From Mesostigma viride (taxonomy: Eukaryota; Streptophyta; Mesostigmatophyceae; Mesostigmatales; Mesostigmataceae): 64,000 bases of DNA. The notes under the pieces were generated by a model that worked only from the letters and a program-made list of their open reading frames with translations, was not told the origin of the DNA and searched no databases. Location of the stretch: assembly GCA_009746045.1 (NCBI GenBank), contig RPFO01000692.1, positions 529,640 to 593,639 of the forward strand. The letters are read 5' to 3'. The translations under genes were made by a program, and so were the position numbers. Within the stretch, counting starts at the first letter, position 1. The number at the start of each line of letters is the position of its first letter. Positions 10,545 to 30,300 of the stretch are shown here, piece after piece.

Positions 10545-10603
10545 CTTCGGTGCTCCGTGACTCCCCAACGGGAGCACGAGTTTAATTAATTAATTAATTA
10601 ATC
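10545..10603 (-). repeat. (TTAA)n-tailed terminus block, inverted copy
   Basis: The inverted form of the 8160-8220 block: GTGCTCCGTGACTCCCCAAC, then GGGAGCACGAGTTTAATTAA and further TTAA units. It lies about 20 bp beyond the stop codon of the LINE fragment at 10622, so it may be part of that LINE's 3' UTR. Confidence 0.55.
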
Positions 10604-10621
10604 TAGAAAACCCTACTTGTT

Positions 10622-10993
10622 CTACTCAGCAAAGCGCCCCTTCCGCTTGGGGGGAGGGGGCTTGCCCACAGGGGCGGGCGTATGAGCCTGGACAATGGTC
10701 TTCCACCTCCTCTTGTCCTGCATAGCAGTCCAAGCAAGAGAGAGGGAGTGAATGCGATGTGCAAACTGCGCTGGGACCACTAGGTCAGCCATCAACTGCT
10801 GTGGGTAGGTCATGACATGTTTGCCTACCTTCTTAGGAATGTCCTTAGGGCCAGGCCAGGTCAGGATATGCCGTCCTGGCTGGCCAAGCCGCTGTGGGCC
10901 GGCCAGACCGAGGGCGGTGTCTAGAGTCTCACTGCAATTCAAGCCTGATGTCTGTACGCACAAGGCGACTGGCATCGATGCCAGGCATCCATG
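10622..10993 (-). pseudogene. LINE ORF2 extreme 3' end, second copy
   Basis: The minus-strand frame contains GQPGRHILTWPGPKD, YPQQLMADLVVPAQFAHRIH and WTAMQDKRRWKTIVQAHTPA before a stop at 10622. GQPGRHILTWPGP aligns with GQPGRHLLLWQGP of the fragment at 7187-8031, and the following D.RRW-type block matches its DKEKWAAICD. Only about the last 110-120 codons survive. The upstream residues to 11044 are unrelated. A (TTAA)n block follows its stop. Confidence 0.7.
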
Positions 10994-11044
10994 ACTATTG
11001 AAAAAAAGATATTTCAAGGGAAATGGATTCATATTCAGCATCAA

Positions 11045-11961
11045 AACTTATGAAGATTGCTCTCAAAAACATACTTCACATGCAGCCATTCAGATAGGAG
11101 TGACTTAGCATCATCGTTCATCAGAATGTCCAATCCTCCCCTCTTACCACAAGATCTGAACCCCCCCCAAAAAGCACACAGCTAACTGGGTCGAATGTCA
11201 GCCAATCAATCCCAAAATCCTTGTTGCTGGGGGCACGCATGTTTTTTTTTACTCTTGTTTTCACTTCCCATCTTCAGGAAAACCAAAAAGGCCTCCACTT
11301 TACGACAGCCATCCCTACAAATTCTAGGGGGCGGGGAGAGCGGCCAAGTACTCCCAACACCCCCCATGAGATGTTGCCTCATGCGCACATGCCACCGGCA
11401 TGTCACTCGTTTCCTACTCTAATCCACACCCCGTTTCACATGGCCAAGTTTGTTTGTCATCTGCCACCCTACCACTAGCAAATCATCTGCTTGCCTGCCA
11501 ACAGCGCCCACATTTGCAGGCTGCCTCCATGGCAAATCATCTGGGCTACGCCCTCAGGGTGCCTGCAGCACGCTCACATCGGCGTTGTTTTGCAAGCAGC
11601 ACACCCTTAAGACAATTTATCTGTTCTTGGTGGCGCACACACAGACCCCAATCCCTTTTCCTACCAAGGGGCACCTACACTTTCCGCCCAGTCTAATAGG
11701 ACACCTACACTTTCAGCTCCTACACTTTCCGCCCAGTCAGGTCACACTGTGACCTCAGCCACCCGTCTGTGGGGGAAAAAAAAAAAAGAGGGGTGGCCGC
11801 CCAACTGGATCTCATAGACGACTTGATTTCCCAAACCAAGACCACTCTCGTCGGCATGCCAAACAGGTGCTGCGCACACATGGTTCCGGCTGCCCTTTGA
11901 GGGCGCACAGATCTGTTTGCCTCTTGGCAAACAACAAAACTGTGATGGAAGTGAAATTTCC
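11045..11961. other. No gene seen; 3' flank of the DUF506 gene
   Basis: I find no domain. Short direct repeats (CACCTACACTTTC-CGCCCAGTC) occur at 11670-11745. A C-rich run and a 12-A run are present. Part of it is probably the 3' UTR of the minus-strand gene that ends at 11962. Confidence 0.35.
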
Positions 11962-13088
11962 TCATTTCACGTGGACATGCCCCCAATGCACCGGCCCTGT
12001 CCAGTTTGAAGGCGCGGTCCATTTCACCCCTGCCTGGGGCCACAGGTCGCCCCCAGCCGTGGTCGACTCGTTGCTGGGCATGGAGGACTTGGAACTCGAG
12101 CCGGACATCTCGCCCTCGTCCTGGCTGGTCTTGGTGATGCTCTTGATGGCCGTCTTGCTCTTGGGGCCGCCCTTGCAGGAGCACGCGCTGCGGAAGCCCC
12201 AGCGGGCGAGCAGGGCAGGCCGAGTCCGCCAGGGAGGGACCGCCATGCCGTGGGACTCAATGGATTCTCGCATCTGCAAGGAAGAGGAGCAGAAGATTTT
12301 TTTAAGAAAAAAGGTGAGCAAAAAGGCGCAGAACAACAAACCATGTCTTTAACTTCCGATTCGCAACAACCACAAAGACAAGCCATGGCCGATATATATT
12401 TGTAAGGCACATAATTCAGCTAGCGGAAAGCTCGGCTTTGAGATAGTGCTCGGTCACTTACCCTATCCACCATGAAGCCCACGAGAGACTTCAGCATCGA
12501 GGCGTCGCCAACAAACACGGGCGGAAGGCGTTCCAATAAAGCGGCGTACTCCGGCGTTGGCTTCGCGACCTCGAAGTTGTCGCGCAGGCCAGGGTCAACA
12601 AGAAAGCGCTGCCCGCTATCCGCGTCGCACTTGACTTCGAGGAACGTGTTTTGGTGATTCCCTAAACAAACGCAGGAGCCTGCCGTGCTGCAAACACGGA
12701 CGTTGTAGCCACCAGTTTTCCAGAGCTCATAGGCAAGTTTCTGAGGAATGTCCGTTTTCCCCCACGAAGCGCCAAGACTTTTCAAAATATGTTCGGCATC
12801 AGCTCGGAGCTTCTGCCCGAATAAGCCTCCATTCCTTGTAAATCTCTCTAACAAATGAAGCCGCAAGAGCGTGCGATGCTCGTGATCAATGTCAAGCTCG
12901 GCACTTGCGCCCTCGTCCCTGCGCGGCTGCTGCGCTTCCTGGATGTCACAAAACAAATCCTCAAAGTCCATTTCCGAGCTATCGGTGCAGTCCGAGCTCA
13001 GAGACATGCGCGCTTCACGAGCTACCTCAAATAAAGACGGGATAGTGGCGTACAAGGGAGAGACAGTAAATGATCTACCCATGGCCAA
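11962..13088 (-). CDS. DUF506 / PDDEXK-like family protein, two exons
   Basis: Minus-strand gene of 312 codons before the stop: exon 1 13088-12462 (209 aa) and exon 2 12273-11962 (103 aa). The 187-bp intron has a consensus donor (GGATAGG|GTAAGT) and acceptor (CTTGCAG|ATGCG), both in phase 0. Family hallmarks are the PD-(D/E)XK-like strand NTFLEVKCDADSGQRFLVD at about residues 147-165, then LRDNFEVAKPTPEYAALLER, LPPVFVGD, and LKSLVGFMVDR at the exon end. Exon 2 completes the C-terminal GMAVPPWR...W block, which supports the splice. The N-terminus has an acidic SSEMDFEDLFCD segment, as in plant members. The family's biochemical function is not established; catalytic activity is not implied. The tail after the PPWR block is unusually long and low-complexity. 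Confidence 0.88.
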
Positions 13089-14932
13089 TGCCAGGCGCGA
13101 GGAAATATTTACAAACGGAACGTGAATTTGGAGAGCAGGATGGGCCTGGATTTTTTATTCCTGGCCATGTATCGGTGCGTAGGCGGTGTTGAAGAATTGT
13201 TCACGCCAGGGTCATGCCAAAAGCGGGTGCGCATGGCGGAAGCTATGCCCACTTGCCGCTCTGCCACGCGCAGTTATAACGATCTCTTCCCGCTGAAGCC
13301 ACGTCAATCTGAAAAGGATTTTCTCGGGCTCAGCACGCAATTCGAGGAACGGCGCGATAGACCTCGGCGCTGAAAAATTGTCCCTGATCCCGATTTTTGA
13401 TAGATCTTTTGAGCTTTGAATTTGCAACCAGAGGGTTGTCGGATAAACGCGCCGCCAACGTGGCATGAGGGCTGCACTACAAAAAGTTGTGCAGGCGTGG
13501 GATACAACTGACTCACTGACTGACAAAAAGTTGCACATGCCCAGATTCTTTACCGCCAAGGCTGACCCTTGACATAGATACATCCAATGAAAACATCTAT
13601 TTTCAACTATCAAACGCCCTTCTGGCTACTTTTACCTAAATTGAATGCTACAAATATCTCTCTTTGATATCTCCATGATACGCCCCTGACACTCTGTTAT
13701 CTGCATGCTTTTGCAACGTGATTTGTCAACGATCTATTGGCGACGCTCCATTGGTCGTACCGGCATTAGCTAGGAAGAACAGATAAGTCGCCACTCAACG
13801 AAACGCTTTGTATGGCCCGTTGCTAACCCTGAACAGCAAGCTCCACGCGTCCAGCAGACCTTGGCGCGCGCTTGCCACGTTGACCCAGACGAGCCCGCGA
13901 AAAAGCACAAGTGTTTACCCAAGACTCAAGAGTGTCGACTGTCGAGTCACGACTCACGAGTCACGACTCACGCTCACGAGTGTCGAGGCGACTGGTCCAA
14001 GCTGGTTCAGGCGGGAAGAATCCACTTTTGCATTTAGCTCTTTGTCAGCCTTTGTCAGCTGCATTCTGACAGCGAAAAGGTCGCCAGTTTTCAGCCAGAT
14101 ATCCACGTGAAAGATAACTATCCTTCCAAATACTGCACAGGTTGTCCTTTCGCGGTGGATATGCCACGTGATTATTCCAGATTCCTAGTCGCTGTGGACG
14201 GCGCTTTTCCTGACTTGGCGCTCAGATATTTTTCCGGGTTGCGCTAGCCGTTGGGACTTTTCCATGTCCGCGGGGTTGCGTTTGCGACTTTAGCAGTTAC
14301 GTCTTGCCTTCAGTTTCGTCTTGTAAACATACAGTCATATCCGGCGGAGCCCATTTTCGGAAGAACCAAAGGTTCGAAGAAAGGGCGAAGACAATTTAGT
14401 TGGAGAGGTGCGTGAGAAGGGGGATGCACGATTAGCGTTACCATTGGACGAAACTCAGATGACGGTGGATCTTTGTTTAAAGTTTTTGTATCTGCGGCTG
14501 TAATGGTACGGTCAGTAGAAAAAGGTCCAGTTTTTTGGAAAACTTCAACCGGCGAGTAGACCATCAACCGAATTATGTGCAAACGGCTAGTTGAAGAGTT
14601 TTTGTAAACATCAGACACTGATTTCTTCAGACGATGCACAAGGCTGGGCGCGGCGCAGCGTGCGCAAGGCTGGCGTGCGCAAGGCTGGGGAGTGCGCGAG
14701 GCTGGGAGTGCGCAAGGCTGGGCGCGGCGCGACTTGACAGCTACCCACTGGTGCGGCGTAAAACTCCAACCGACGTAAAAGTGTGGCTTGCAAAAGGCGC
14801 CAAATTTTGAGCAAGCAGGACTTGGGTCAAATTCGCCGATGCGACCTCTGGTGATCATGGCCGCAACTAGCCGACTGCAATCCTCGTGAAGAACGTCGCG
14901 GCTTGCGATTTCATTTCATAGGCACTATCATC
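13089..14932. other. Intergenic region between two divergent genes
   Basis: No coding sequence recognised. It holds a cluster of short inverted and direct GAGTCACGACTCACGAG-type repeats at about 13930-13990 and one half of a dispersed inverted repeat at 14581-14740. It separates the 5' end of the minus-strand DUF506 gene from the first exon of the plus-strand exon chain, so it should contain both promoters. Confidence 0.4.
14581..14740. repeat. Dispersed repeat; inverted mate at 28040-28233
   Basis: The run from AAACGGCTAGTTGAAGAG through CAGACACTGATTTCTTCAGA to a GC-rich stretch of GTGCGCAAGGCTGG units is the reverse complement of 28040-28233, with only a few differences by eye. Internally, the GC-rich part is a short tandem repeat (GCGCAAGGCTGG-type). 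No coding capacity. Confidence 0.65.
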
Positions 14933-16653
14933 ATGGCTAGGGCCGTGATTCTAGCCGTTATTTATTTAGGACTCATGTTAACGGCATGCAGGGCCTTGTC
15001 ATATGTGAACATTACAAGCGATGAATGGGTACGTTTTCCCCTTTTGTTATACTTTGATAATTTACGTTCTAGGTATTGTTCTACGTTCTAGGTGTTGTCT
15101 AGATATTGTTTACAACTTGGAAAACGCTGCCATAAATCTGCTTATCACGCTCTTGGTTAAAAAAAAAAAATCAATTGAGCAAGATATCTGCAGCTTCGGT
15201 TGGCGCTCCTCATGCGTGCAGGATATTGACAGCGGCGCCAAGCCGGACACGATTATGACGCTCTGTATGCGCATAACGCCAGCCATGGCTGCCAAGTGCG
15301 TGTTGGAAAACAGCCCACACGCTACTCTTCATTGCAACGTGGCTACGATTGAAGTTTATGTTGAAGGGGGTACCATCCTGGCGGCGTATCAGGTGAGCGT
15401 TTGTCAGCTAGCCATATGATGTGTAGCCTGGCCTGCCGAAAAATTCACCGTAGGGCCTGGGTTTGAGGACTAGGATTTCTTTTATTTCATGGACTGTCAT
15501 ACGTACACACTTGTAAAGCATTACAAATGACGCTTGGCAGGGCACGCTCGGTAAAATAAATTGTCATTCCGACATCATGTTAGCGACAGCCCTGCCCAGC
15601 GTAATTTGTAAGGCTTTACAACTTGTACTGTACCCTGCTGAGGCCCTTGGACAGTTTTGATGAGCGGAAAGCTCAAGGCCATGGTTTAAAACAGAAAAGG
15701 GACCTCGAGCGCAATGCAGGCTTCGTGTATGTGCAGGCTTCGTGTAGTGAATGTATAGAATACTGAACACAAGAGTGGAAGGTAAGGTGCAGTCATGCGT
15801 GCGTGCATGAAGGTACAATATCCCTGGGTCCTTGCCCCTTGGCCCTTAACTCGGTATTTGTTGTCTGGTAGAGTATGCCATGTGATCTTTACCGGGTAAA
15901 CTCAGCATGGCTTCTTCAATGCCTAGCGGGGCTATACAACTGAAAGTGGTAAAATTGTTTATGTGCTTGCTGTACGGGGTCTTTGCCACCTGCATTGTGG
16001 TGACTGCGCGTCCTTATTGGTTTGTTTGTTGACTCACACCTTGTGTTATTATATTTCCGCCTAAATAAGACGTACAAAAGACGAGAGCAATAGCTCTGAC
16101 AAGCCATCAAAACTTTTTCTATCATTTTCCCCCCCTGAAATTCCCGTCCAGCCCATGCAATACGACATTACTCCAATACTCTGCATTATAGGTTTACTGA
16201 TTTCTTTTACTATTACAACCCACAAATTGCTTAACTTTCTGGTTCTAAATTTTTCTTCTATTGTTTGTCTCCCCCCCTCCCGCCCCTCCCCTCTGCTCCC
16301 CCCCGGCATCCTCCCTGTAATGAACCATAAAAAAGGTCGTCGGAACCGGCCAATGGGGTGGAGAGACGTTTGAAGCTTCAGGGGCATCACAGGTGCTCGC
16401 TCAGTTATGGGAGATTACTCGGGACACTGCCTTGCATTATGGCGCATGGGTTGGGCCCAAAGGGGCTCTGGTGCTACATGACAGAAGCCTTAAGGCGATG
16501 GTGATGGGCGGCATCCTGGCCCACTCAACAGTGCCATTCACGAGCAGTGTGCTTGAGGGCATGGCAAGACACGGCACGACTTATCACAGCGGGAAAGAAG
16601 GTTTTAAGGACATGAACGGAGCTGAGTTGTGTCCTCCTGGCCTTGGCGGTGAG
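14933..16653 (+). CDS. Three predicted 5' exons: signal-peptide-like start and two unrecognised exons
   Basis: Exon 1 (14933-15028) starts MARAVILAVIYLGLMLTACR, a good signal peptide or anchor, and ends at GAATGG|GTACGT. Exon 2 (15222-15392) follows GCGTGCAG, reads DIDSGAKPDTIMTLCMRITP and onward, and ends at TATCAG|GTGAGC. Exon 3 (16393, or 16405, to 16653) follows ATCACAG, contains WEITRDTALHYGAWVGPKGA, and ends at GGTGAG|GTGAGT. All junctions are phase 0 with good consensus sites, and the open frames end exactly at the donors. I do not recognise the protein. The next in-phase acceptor is at 17177, which would fuse it to the MULE-encoding exons, so this could be the host part of a fusion or a separate gene whose 3' end I misplaced. 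Confidence 0.5.
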
Positions 16654-17176
16654 GTGAGTGATACAGGGCTGAAATGGGGACGTCGTTTGTAAGAACATTA
16701 CGCCATCACTGATGTTTCTTTAACCAGGCGGGACGGTTGTTGGCCTGACAAAAGTGAGTGAATACAGTCTAGGGTTTAGAGCAGTAGTGCATAGGGTAAA
16801 TTAAAGTCCGTGTTATTTTTCCACCCACTAGACCTGTGTGGCATCACTACCACATCCAAGTTCTTCATTCATGCGGTCTCCTGAAAAGGTTACCAAATAT
16901 TTGCACCCTTGCTTGCATGCGAGCTTTGGTTGTTCTTAATAACAGGAGTGTGCATGGCAATAGATAAGTATCATTGGGTTGGGTAGACCAGCCGGGCCCC
17001 CCAATCCGCCAACACCATACTGGCTTCCACACACATGGTTGTTTGTTGGTAGTGCATTTGTTATGATTGTTTTTAGCTTGCAAGTTTTAAGGTGAGTATT
17101 TTTTGCTAGAGAAAAAGGATTTAAATGATGTTATGTTTCTTTTCTTTTTTTTTTTTTGCTACTTGTTCTGGTGCAG

Positions 17177-24275
<7,099 letters not shown>

Positions 24276-25924
24276 TTCATCCCCTTCAATTAGTCCATCC
24301 CAGCCTTGTCCATTGTACCACTCGGTCACGAGATAGCTGCCCTTGGGTGGTGCCATGTCCGGCGGATGAGTTAAAATGTTGTTATTGTATTAAAGCATGG
24401 ATAAAATAATTGCATTTTCATTTTAGCAACATCAAAGAGACAACATAACATGTTCATAATTCAATTGTGATTGATTTGGGTTTGATAAACAGTGCTCTCA
24501 ACGTTTTCCAATTCATCTACACCTTAGTCATGAATTTCAATACAAAATGCTGGTGGGATGGTGATGCATGGAGCATGAATTAATGGATTAAAATATTTAC
24601 TCATATAATTTTAACACCTAAAAAGTGATTTCAGTCGTCACATGCAATGTTGGGCTACCACCTCTTTTGTTTTGGAATTTTGGCACAGTATCGAGAAAGA
24701 GGTAATTCCAAAGTTTGCCAATGACTGCATGGTCTCGGAGCTAAACCAAGAGTTGTGTGTACGACCCTCATTTGTCGTGGCATGATCCACGTAGGGTCTG
24801 AGTACAAGGCTAACCAGGACAGTCATAATGCGTACACTCTATGCTCCTAGTACTTGTTGATATTGACATATTCTCCAGATTTCTGGCCTGCGCCGGTAGT
24901 CGCTTTGATATTGCATTCATTATGCTCACGTGATGCATGTCACGATAATATTATACTGTCTAACGTATTAGTTGCATTGAATTGAAGCGTTACTCCGTTG
25001 GGAGATCACGTAACACATGTCCGGTAGTCTGTAATATTAAGGCAGATGGTGCGCAAGGATAGATGGCAAGTAGTGATGAAGGAGACCACCCCCAAGTCTG
25101 TGGGGGCTCCGCGTGTGACCAAGTATGGCATTCATAGCGATTCGGGCCGCGGTGCCCACACCCCTGTAACTAGGACCTAGATAGCTTATACCATCCATTC
25201 CATCCCATGTTCCCCTCCCACTGAGGACTTATGCTCACGTGACGCAGTCACGTGTCTATTAATTAATTAATTAATGTCCGGTAGGGGCACCTCGGGTAAC
25301 CCGCTACGGTCGGCACAGTGCCACCGGCCGCGGGGCCCACAATCCTGCTACCCGTGCTTAGATAGTTTCTTTCGCATGTCATCCATTCCCTTCATGAGGA
25401 TACTGCTCACGCAGTCACGTGGTATTAATTAATTAATTAAATGTCCGTGAGAGGGGGTACATGGTCTATAAGCGTGCTAAGCAACAACCTGCAAATGATG
25501 TAAACTTAATAATGCTCACGTGATGTTTGTTAATTATAATATTGATAATTGTCTCTTGTTCACGTGGTGCAGTCACGTTCTTATCGCACGCAATTGATAG
25601 CACTGTTACGAGTTAACCCACCTCTATGTGAGAACCTGTACGTCTCCACCGTTGGCACTCGAATGGTACCTATCACCACTAAAGATGATTTAGAGGAATC
25701 GTTCGCGACAGCTAGATTGCAATGAAGCTTGATACATGTTCAGCTGCAATAAAACACATTTCCCAATTAACACAAGCAACAGCTATTGTGTGGGTCGACA
25801 ACAACCAACTAACTATGAGCCCAACTCGAACGTATCGACGTTGGCTAGACTGCCATTATTGTTCTCACGACAGACCATACATTGAGGTGCTCACAGAACG
25901 CTGGCACCAAGGGCAGAGGACATA
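24276..25924. other. Non-coding; repeat termini blocks
   Basis: No gene recognised. Relics of the TTAA-tailed family occur at about 24990-25020 (ACTCCGTTGGGAGATCACGT), 25195-25280 (GGACTTATGCTCACGTGACG, CAGTCACGTG, then TTAA units) and 25370-25442 (a similar block). A short frame at 25722-25931 ends at a donor-like ACATACAG|GTAAAA just before the 21-bp array. I do not recognise the encoded peptide and do not call it a gene. Confidence 0.4.
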
Positions 25925-26751
25925 CAGGTAAAAACCATGACATGAGTAGGAACGGGCATGGCATGACTAGGAACGTGTACAGCATGACTAGGAACGGGTA
26001 TGGCATGACTAGGAAGTAGGAACAGGTATGGCATGACTAGGAAAGAGCATGGCATGACTAGGAACGGGCATGGCATGACTAGGAACGGGTGTGGCATGAC
26101 TAGGAACGTGTACAACATGACTAGGAACGGGTATGGCATGACTAGGAATGAGTATGTCATGACTCGGAACGGGTATGGCATGACTCGGAACGACCATGGC
26201 ATGACTAGGAACGGGTACAGCATGACTAGGAACGGGTATGGCATGACTAGGAATGAGTATGTCATGACTCGGAACGGGTATGGCATGACTCGGAACGACC
26301 ATGGCATGACTAGGAACGGGTATGGCATGACTAGGAACGGGTGTGGCATGACTAGGAGCGTGTACAGCATGACTAGGAACGGGTATGGCATGACTAGGAA
26401 CGGGTATGGCATGACTAGGAACGGGTATGGCATGACTAGGAACGGGCATGGCATGACTAGGAACGGGTGTGGCATGACTAGGAACGGGCATGGCATGACT
26501 AGGAACGGCCATGGCATGACTAGGAACGGGCATGGCATGACTAGGAACGGGTATGGCATGACTAGGAACGGGTATGGCATGACTAGGAACGGGTATGGCA
26601 TGACTAGGAACGGGCATGGCATGACTAGTAACGAGTATGGCATGACTAGGAACGGGCATGGCATGACTAGGAACGGGTATGGCATGACTCGGAACGACCA
26701 TGGCATGACTAGGAACGGCCATGGCATGACTAGGAACGGGTATGGCATGAC
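25925..26751 (+). repeat. 21-bp minisatellite (GGCATGACTAGGAACGGGTAT)n, about 38 copies
   Basis: The unit is 21 bp with variants at a few positions (GGGTAT, GGGCAT, GACCAT, GTGTAC; CTAGG or CTCGG). Because 21 is divisible by 3 and the units lack stops in several frames, long artefactual ORFs appear on both strands. The array is cut by a SINE-like insertion at 26752 and resumes at 27197. Confidence 0.9.
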
Positions 26752-27196
26752 GTGGCCCACGCGCATGTGCGCCCATAATGGCCCCCATGGATGATGCTTT
26801 CAGTATTTAGCCGCGCCCAGCCTACAATGGGACCTCCCATGGATGATGCATTAAGAATTTAGCCATGCGATGCCTATGCAGGGAGTTACTCTCTGCTGAG
26901 ATGCCATGTGTACACCAGCTATAGCCTAGCCACATACCCTCCACCCCATATGTCATGCAGGCCTTCTAGGCCCTCTCCTCAAGCCCCCCCTGGGTGCCTG
27001 TGCTTGTTAAGGAGGCATGAACCATCATGGCGGTGCAGGTGCACCTTGTGCACCCAGAGCAGGTGACAGTTGTACATCCTCCACCTGCAGGTTGTAGCCC
27101 TGATTGTATTACAAACCCATAGATGCCCTTTTCTCAGGGCTATGTGTTACATATGCTCCCAACGGAGCTATCATTTTAATTAATTAATTAATTAAT
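26752..27196 (+). mobile_element. Dispersed SINE-like element, copy 2, with (TTAA)n tail, inserted in a minisatellite
   Basis: Homologous to 4997-5354 from GTGGCCCACGCGCATGTGCG to CTCAGGG. It then continues with ATATGCTCCCAACGGAGCTA and five TTAA units. ATGGCATGAC stands immediately before the element and again immediately after its tail, consistent with a target-site duplication, though in a tandem array this could also be simple phase continuity. Confidence 0.65.
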
Positions 27197-27305
27197 GGCA
27201 TGACTAGGAACGGGAGTGACATGACTAGGAACGACCATGGCATGACTCGGAACGACCATGGCATGACTAGGAAGGAGCATGGCATGACTAGGAACGGGTA
27301 TGGCG
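27197..27305 (+). repeat. Continuation of the 21-bp minisatellite
   Basis: Five further units of the 25925-26751 array (GGCATGACTAGGAACG...), one with a slightly altered tail (GGAGTGACATG). Best read as the right part of one array split by the element at 26752-27196. Confidence 0.8.
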
Positions 27306-30300
27306 GCCAAGCACGTGGGCGGGTTCGTGCTATTCGTACCGTTGATGCTGAAGAGTCACAGGTATCGTTGGAACGGAACGGTCCAGGGGTCGCAGGCGGT
27401 TCTTCCCGGGACTGATCTTCCAGCGCTGCAAGAAAATCACGAACATGTCCCTGGTTGGGTAAAGAAAGCAGGCAAACCCCGACCGGCCGACCGCGTCCCC
27501 ACCGTGCATGTACCTTGGTAAGACGTACGTAAGGTTCTGTGGGCTGAACTGACCGCGCTTCAAGAATATGACGATTTGAAGCCACTATGAAGGTATATGC
27601 AAACCATGTCGGCGTCATCCGCTCGACCCCTCTTACTCAGATATAGTTGGATATGCAGCATAAAAAGCAACGGGGAGAAATTGTCAATGACTATGATCCC
27701 CCAACTGTGGGTGTTAGGAAATAGAAAAAGCATGGCAGGCATAGCTTGCGTGCAACATTGGGGGTCGGAAATTCTAGTCGGGGGGGTCAGTGGACTCCAA
27801 CGTGGACTCGAGACTCAGATTGATTGATTATTGAGGGTAAACTGCACGACTACAGGCTCTTTGCGCGCGCCACATGTTAAGTAATCATGCCATCAGCTGC
27901 CATTTTGAACGCATCATAAGGAAACCCGTCGGGTTAAAAACTAAGATCTAAACGGCCATCACCACTCGCATCGACGACGAAATTCGGCTAAGTCCAAAGG
28001 CAGCCGATACGATTTACGTCGTTTGCAGTTTTACGCGCCAGCCTTGCGCACGCTGCCGCGCCGCGCCCAGCCACGATGCACTCCCAGCCTTGCGCACTCC
28101 CAGCCTCGCGCACTCCCCAGCCTTGCGCACGCCAGCCTTGCGCACGCTGCGCCGCGCCCAGCCTTGTGCATCGTCTGAAGAAATCAGTGTCTGATGTTTA
28201 CAAAAACTCCTAGTTGAATTAGGTGCAAACGGCTACAGTTCTGTAGTTGAATTTCCAGCAAACGGCTAGTTGAATTTCCAGCAAACGGCTGGTACCTATG
28301 CGCCAAAGCCCAGATTCGCTGTCAAGCCTGCGTCCAGGTCCGCACTCCGCGCTCCGGCTCGCCCGTCACGAATCAATAATAATGGTCGGGAGAGACGATT
28401 GACAATCAAGGAAATTCGCTGTCCTGAGACCATGATCAACCAGGTCAGGCCATGATCGGGGCCCGATCGCGTGGCCATTATTATGATGACGGCATTACAT
28501 TCCATGAAATAGTGCAGCTGTTTCCGAACGTAAGGCAGCCCTATGGTTCAGTTGTAAAGTGAGGCAGCCCTTTTTTAAGGGGCGTTCTATCATTACTCTG
28601 TTCTATCATTACTCGTGCCAGGGAGTGCATAGCATAGCGATAGAGGCTGTACGATGAAGACGTTGTTAAGACGCGGAAGGAAAGGTGAAATGCAAGTCTC
28701 ATGATAATATTATGATACTACCTCCGGGCCATTAAAATATCTACGAGGGTGGGCCTTTAAAATATCTACATATTGGACACTGTGTATGAGGCACTACCAC
28801 GGTAATTTATATGGGAATTTTTCAAAGCCCTTCCATGTCCTCATACCTAGAGATGTATAGCAAAGACCTATGAAAAAAAATCTGGGTTTGGACTCTGAAA
28901 TTAGAGGCACCACAAAAAGACACCTAGGGGGGTCACCTGGCCCTTGGCTGATTTTCGCACACATGCCCGCGTTAAATTAGTGCAAATGAGAGATAGGGAC
29001 GGCGTGTGAGATTTGACATCACACCCATGCTGGTGGCACACTTGGGTATGAGCCCACCAATTTGGGGCCCAATCGCAAAGCGTTTGGGCACATAAAACTG
29101 CCATGGCGCACATGGGTATTTTTCAGGGACATTTCAGTTACATTTTTTATTCACACTTTACATGCAGGCTTATAACTTTCTTAAATGAACAGGTCTTTGA
29201 GAGCCCCCTTATTGTAGCATCCCCAGACTTGTGTACAAGAGAGTGGCACCTCTAAAGCCACAGTTAGGGACCATTAACCCATGACTGGCGTAAATAATGC
29301 CTACAAAATCATCACAAAAAAGGACCTTCCCATGCCCTACAAACTTGAAAATCGGTGCAATACATGTCTTAATTATGGCAAGGGGAGAGGCTGCCACACT
29401 CAAAATTGGTGCAATACAATGTAGAGAGTATAAATCCCAGCACCCAGCATGTGGGCCTGCAGTTTACTAGGAGAAAAGATGCACGCATGGGCATGCCCAT
29501 TTCACGCCACCAAACATCAACCATACCACCTGCGACAAGCGTATGGTTCAAAAAACTGGGCAAAACCACTTCAAACTTAAAGTGGCGGCATATCATTACT
29601 AATGACAATTAAACCTGTGCTAAAGGCCGCAAAACCAGTGCTAAAGAAGCACGCTTGGCATGTAAATGAATGCAAACTGTCCTATTTCAAGGACTTTAGT
29701 CACCTTACTACGCTAGTGCCGCTTTCTTGCACCCCATTAGAACCTTGCATCTGCCTTTATAGTGGTGGTATAAACCAGTGGTGTTGCACACTATAGTTGC
29801 TTGTGTAAATGCTGGCTAGTCATTTGAATGCCAATCCTACTAAGAAACCCATCCATTGTTTTTACCTTCACATGCTGAGAATTTACCGGCTATGGGAAAG
29901 TGGGCAGAGGCAAGAGGAAAAGAGTACTACTTGCTTAAGCCCTGGGCTGCCTTGCTGGCATCTTTCCAACAGCATTCGTAAAAAGGGCTATCTGGTTGCT
30001 GAACTTGCATGCATTCTCACACGAACCAGAAAATACTGACGAATTTACTGCAGCATTTTTACAAAACACTTGCTCATTTTCTAACGTGATCCAGGACCCC
30101 GGCTATACTTCCAGCACCTGTTCATCCATCAGAACTCCACACCTTTTCCACTTTCTGCAGTCTTGTCAAATCTTAGTAAGATAACCGCATGTCATTCTCC
30201 CCTTTCTTGGCGCTGTCTACCATGTTTGAGAAGCGCGTACTTTTCAGCGATGTGCCGTTTAGGAAGCCGGCAAGTGCCCGCAGTTTCCGCTGCCATTTTC

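Noticed and set aside
25891-26794. ORFs encoding MTRNGYG- or VPSHAMP-type repeats
   Set aside because: A 21-bp minisatellite open on both strands; the protein-like pattern is a by-product of the period.
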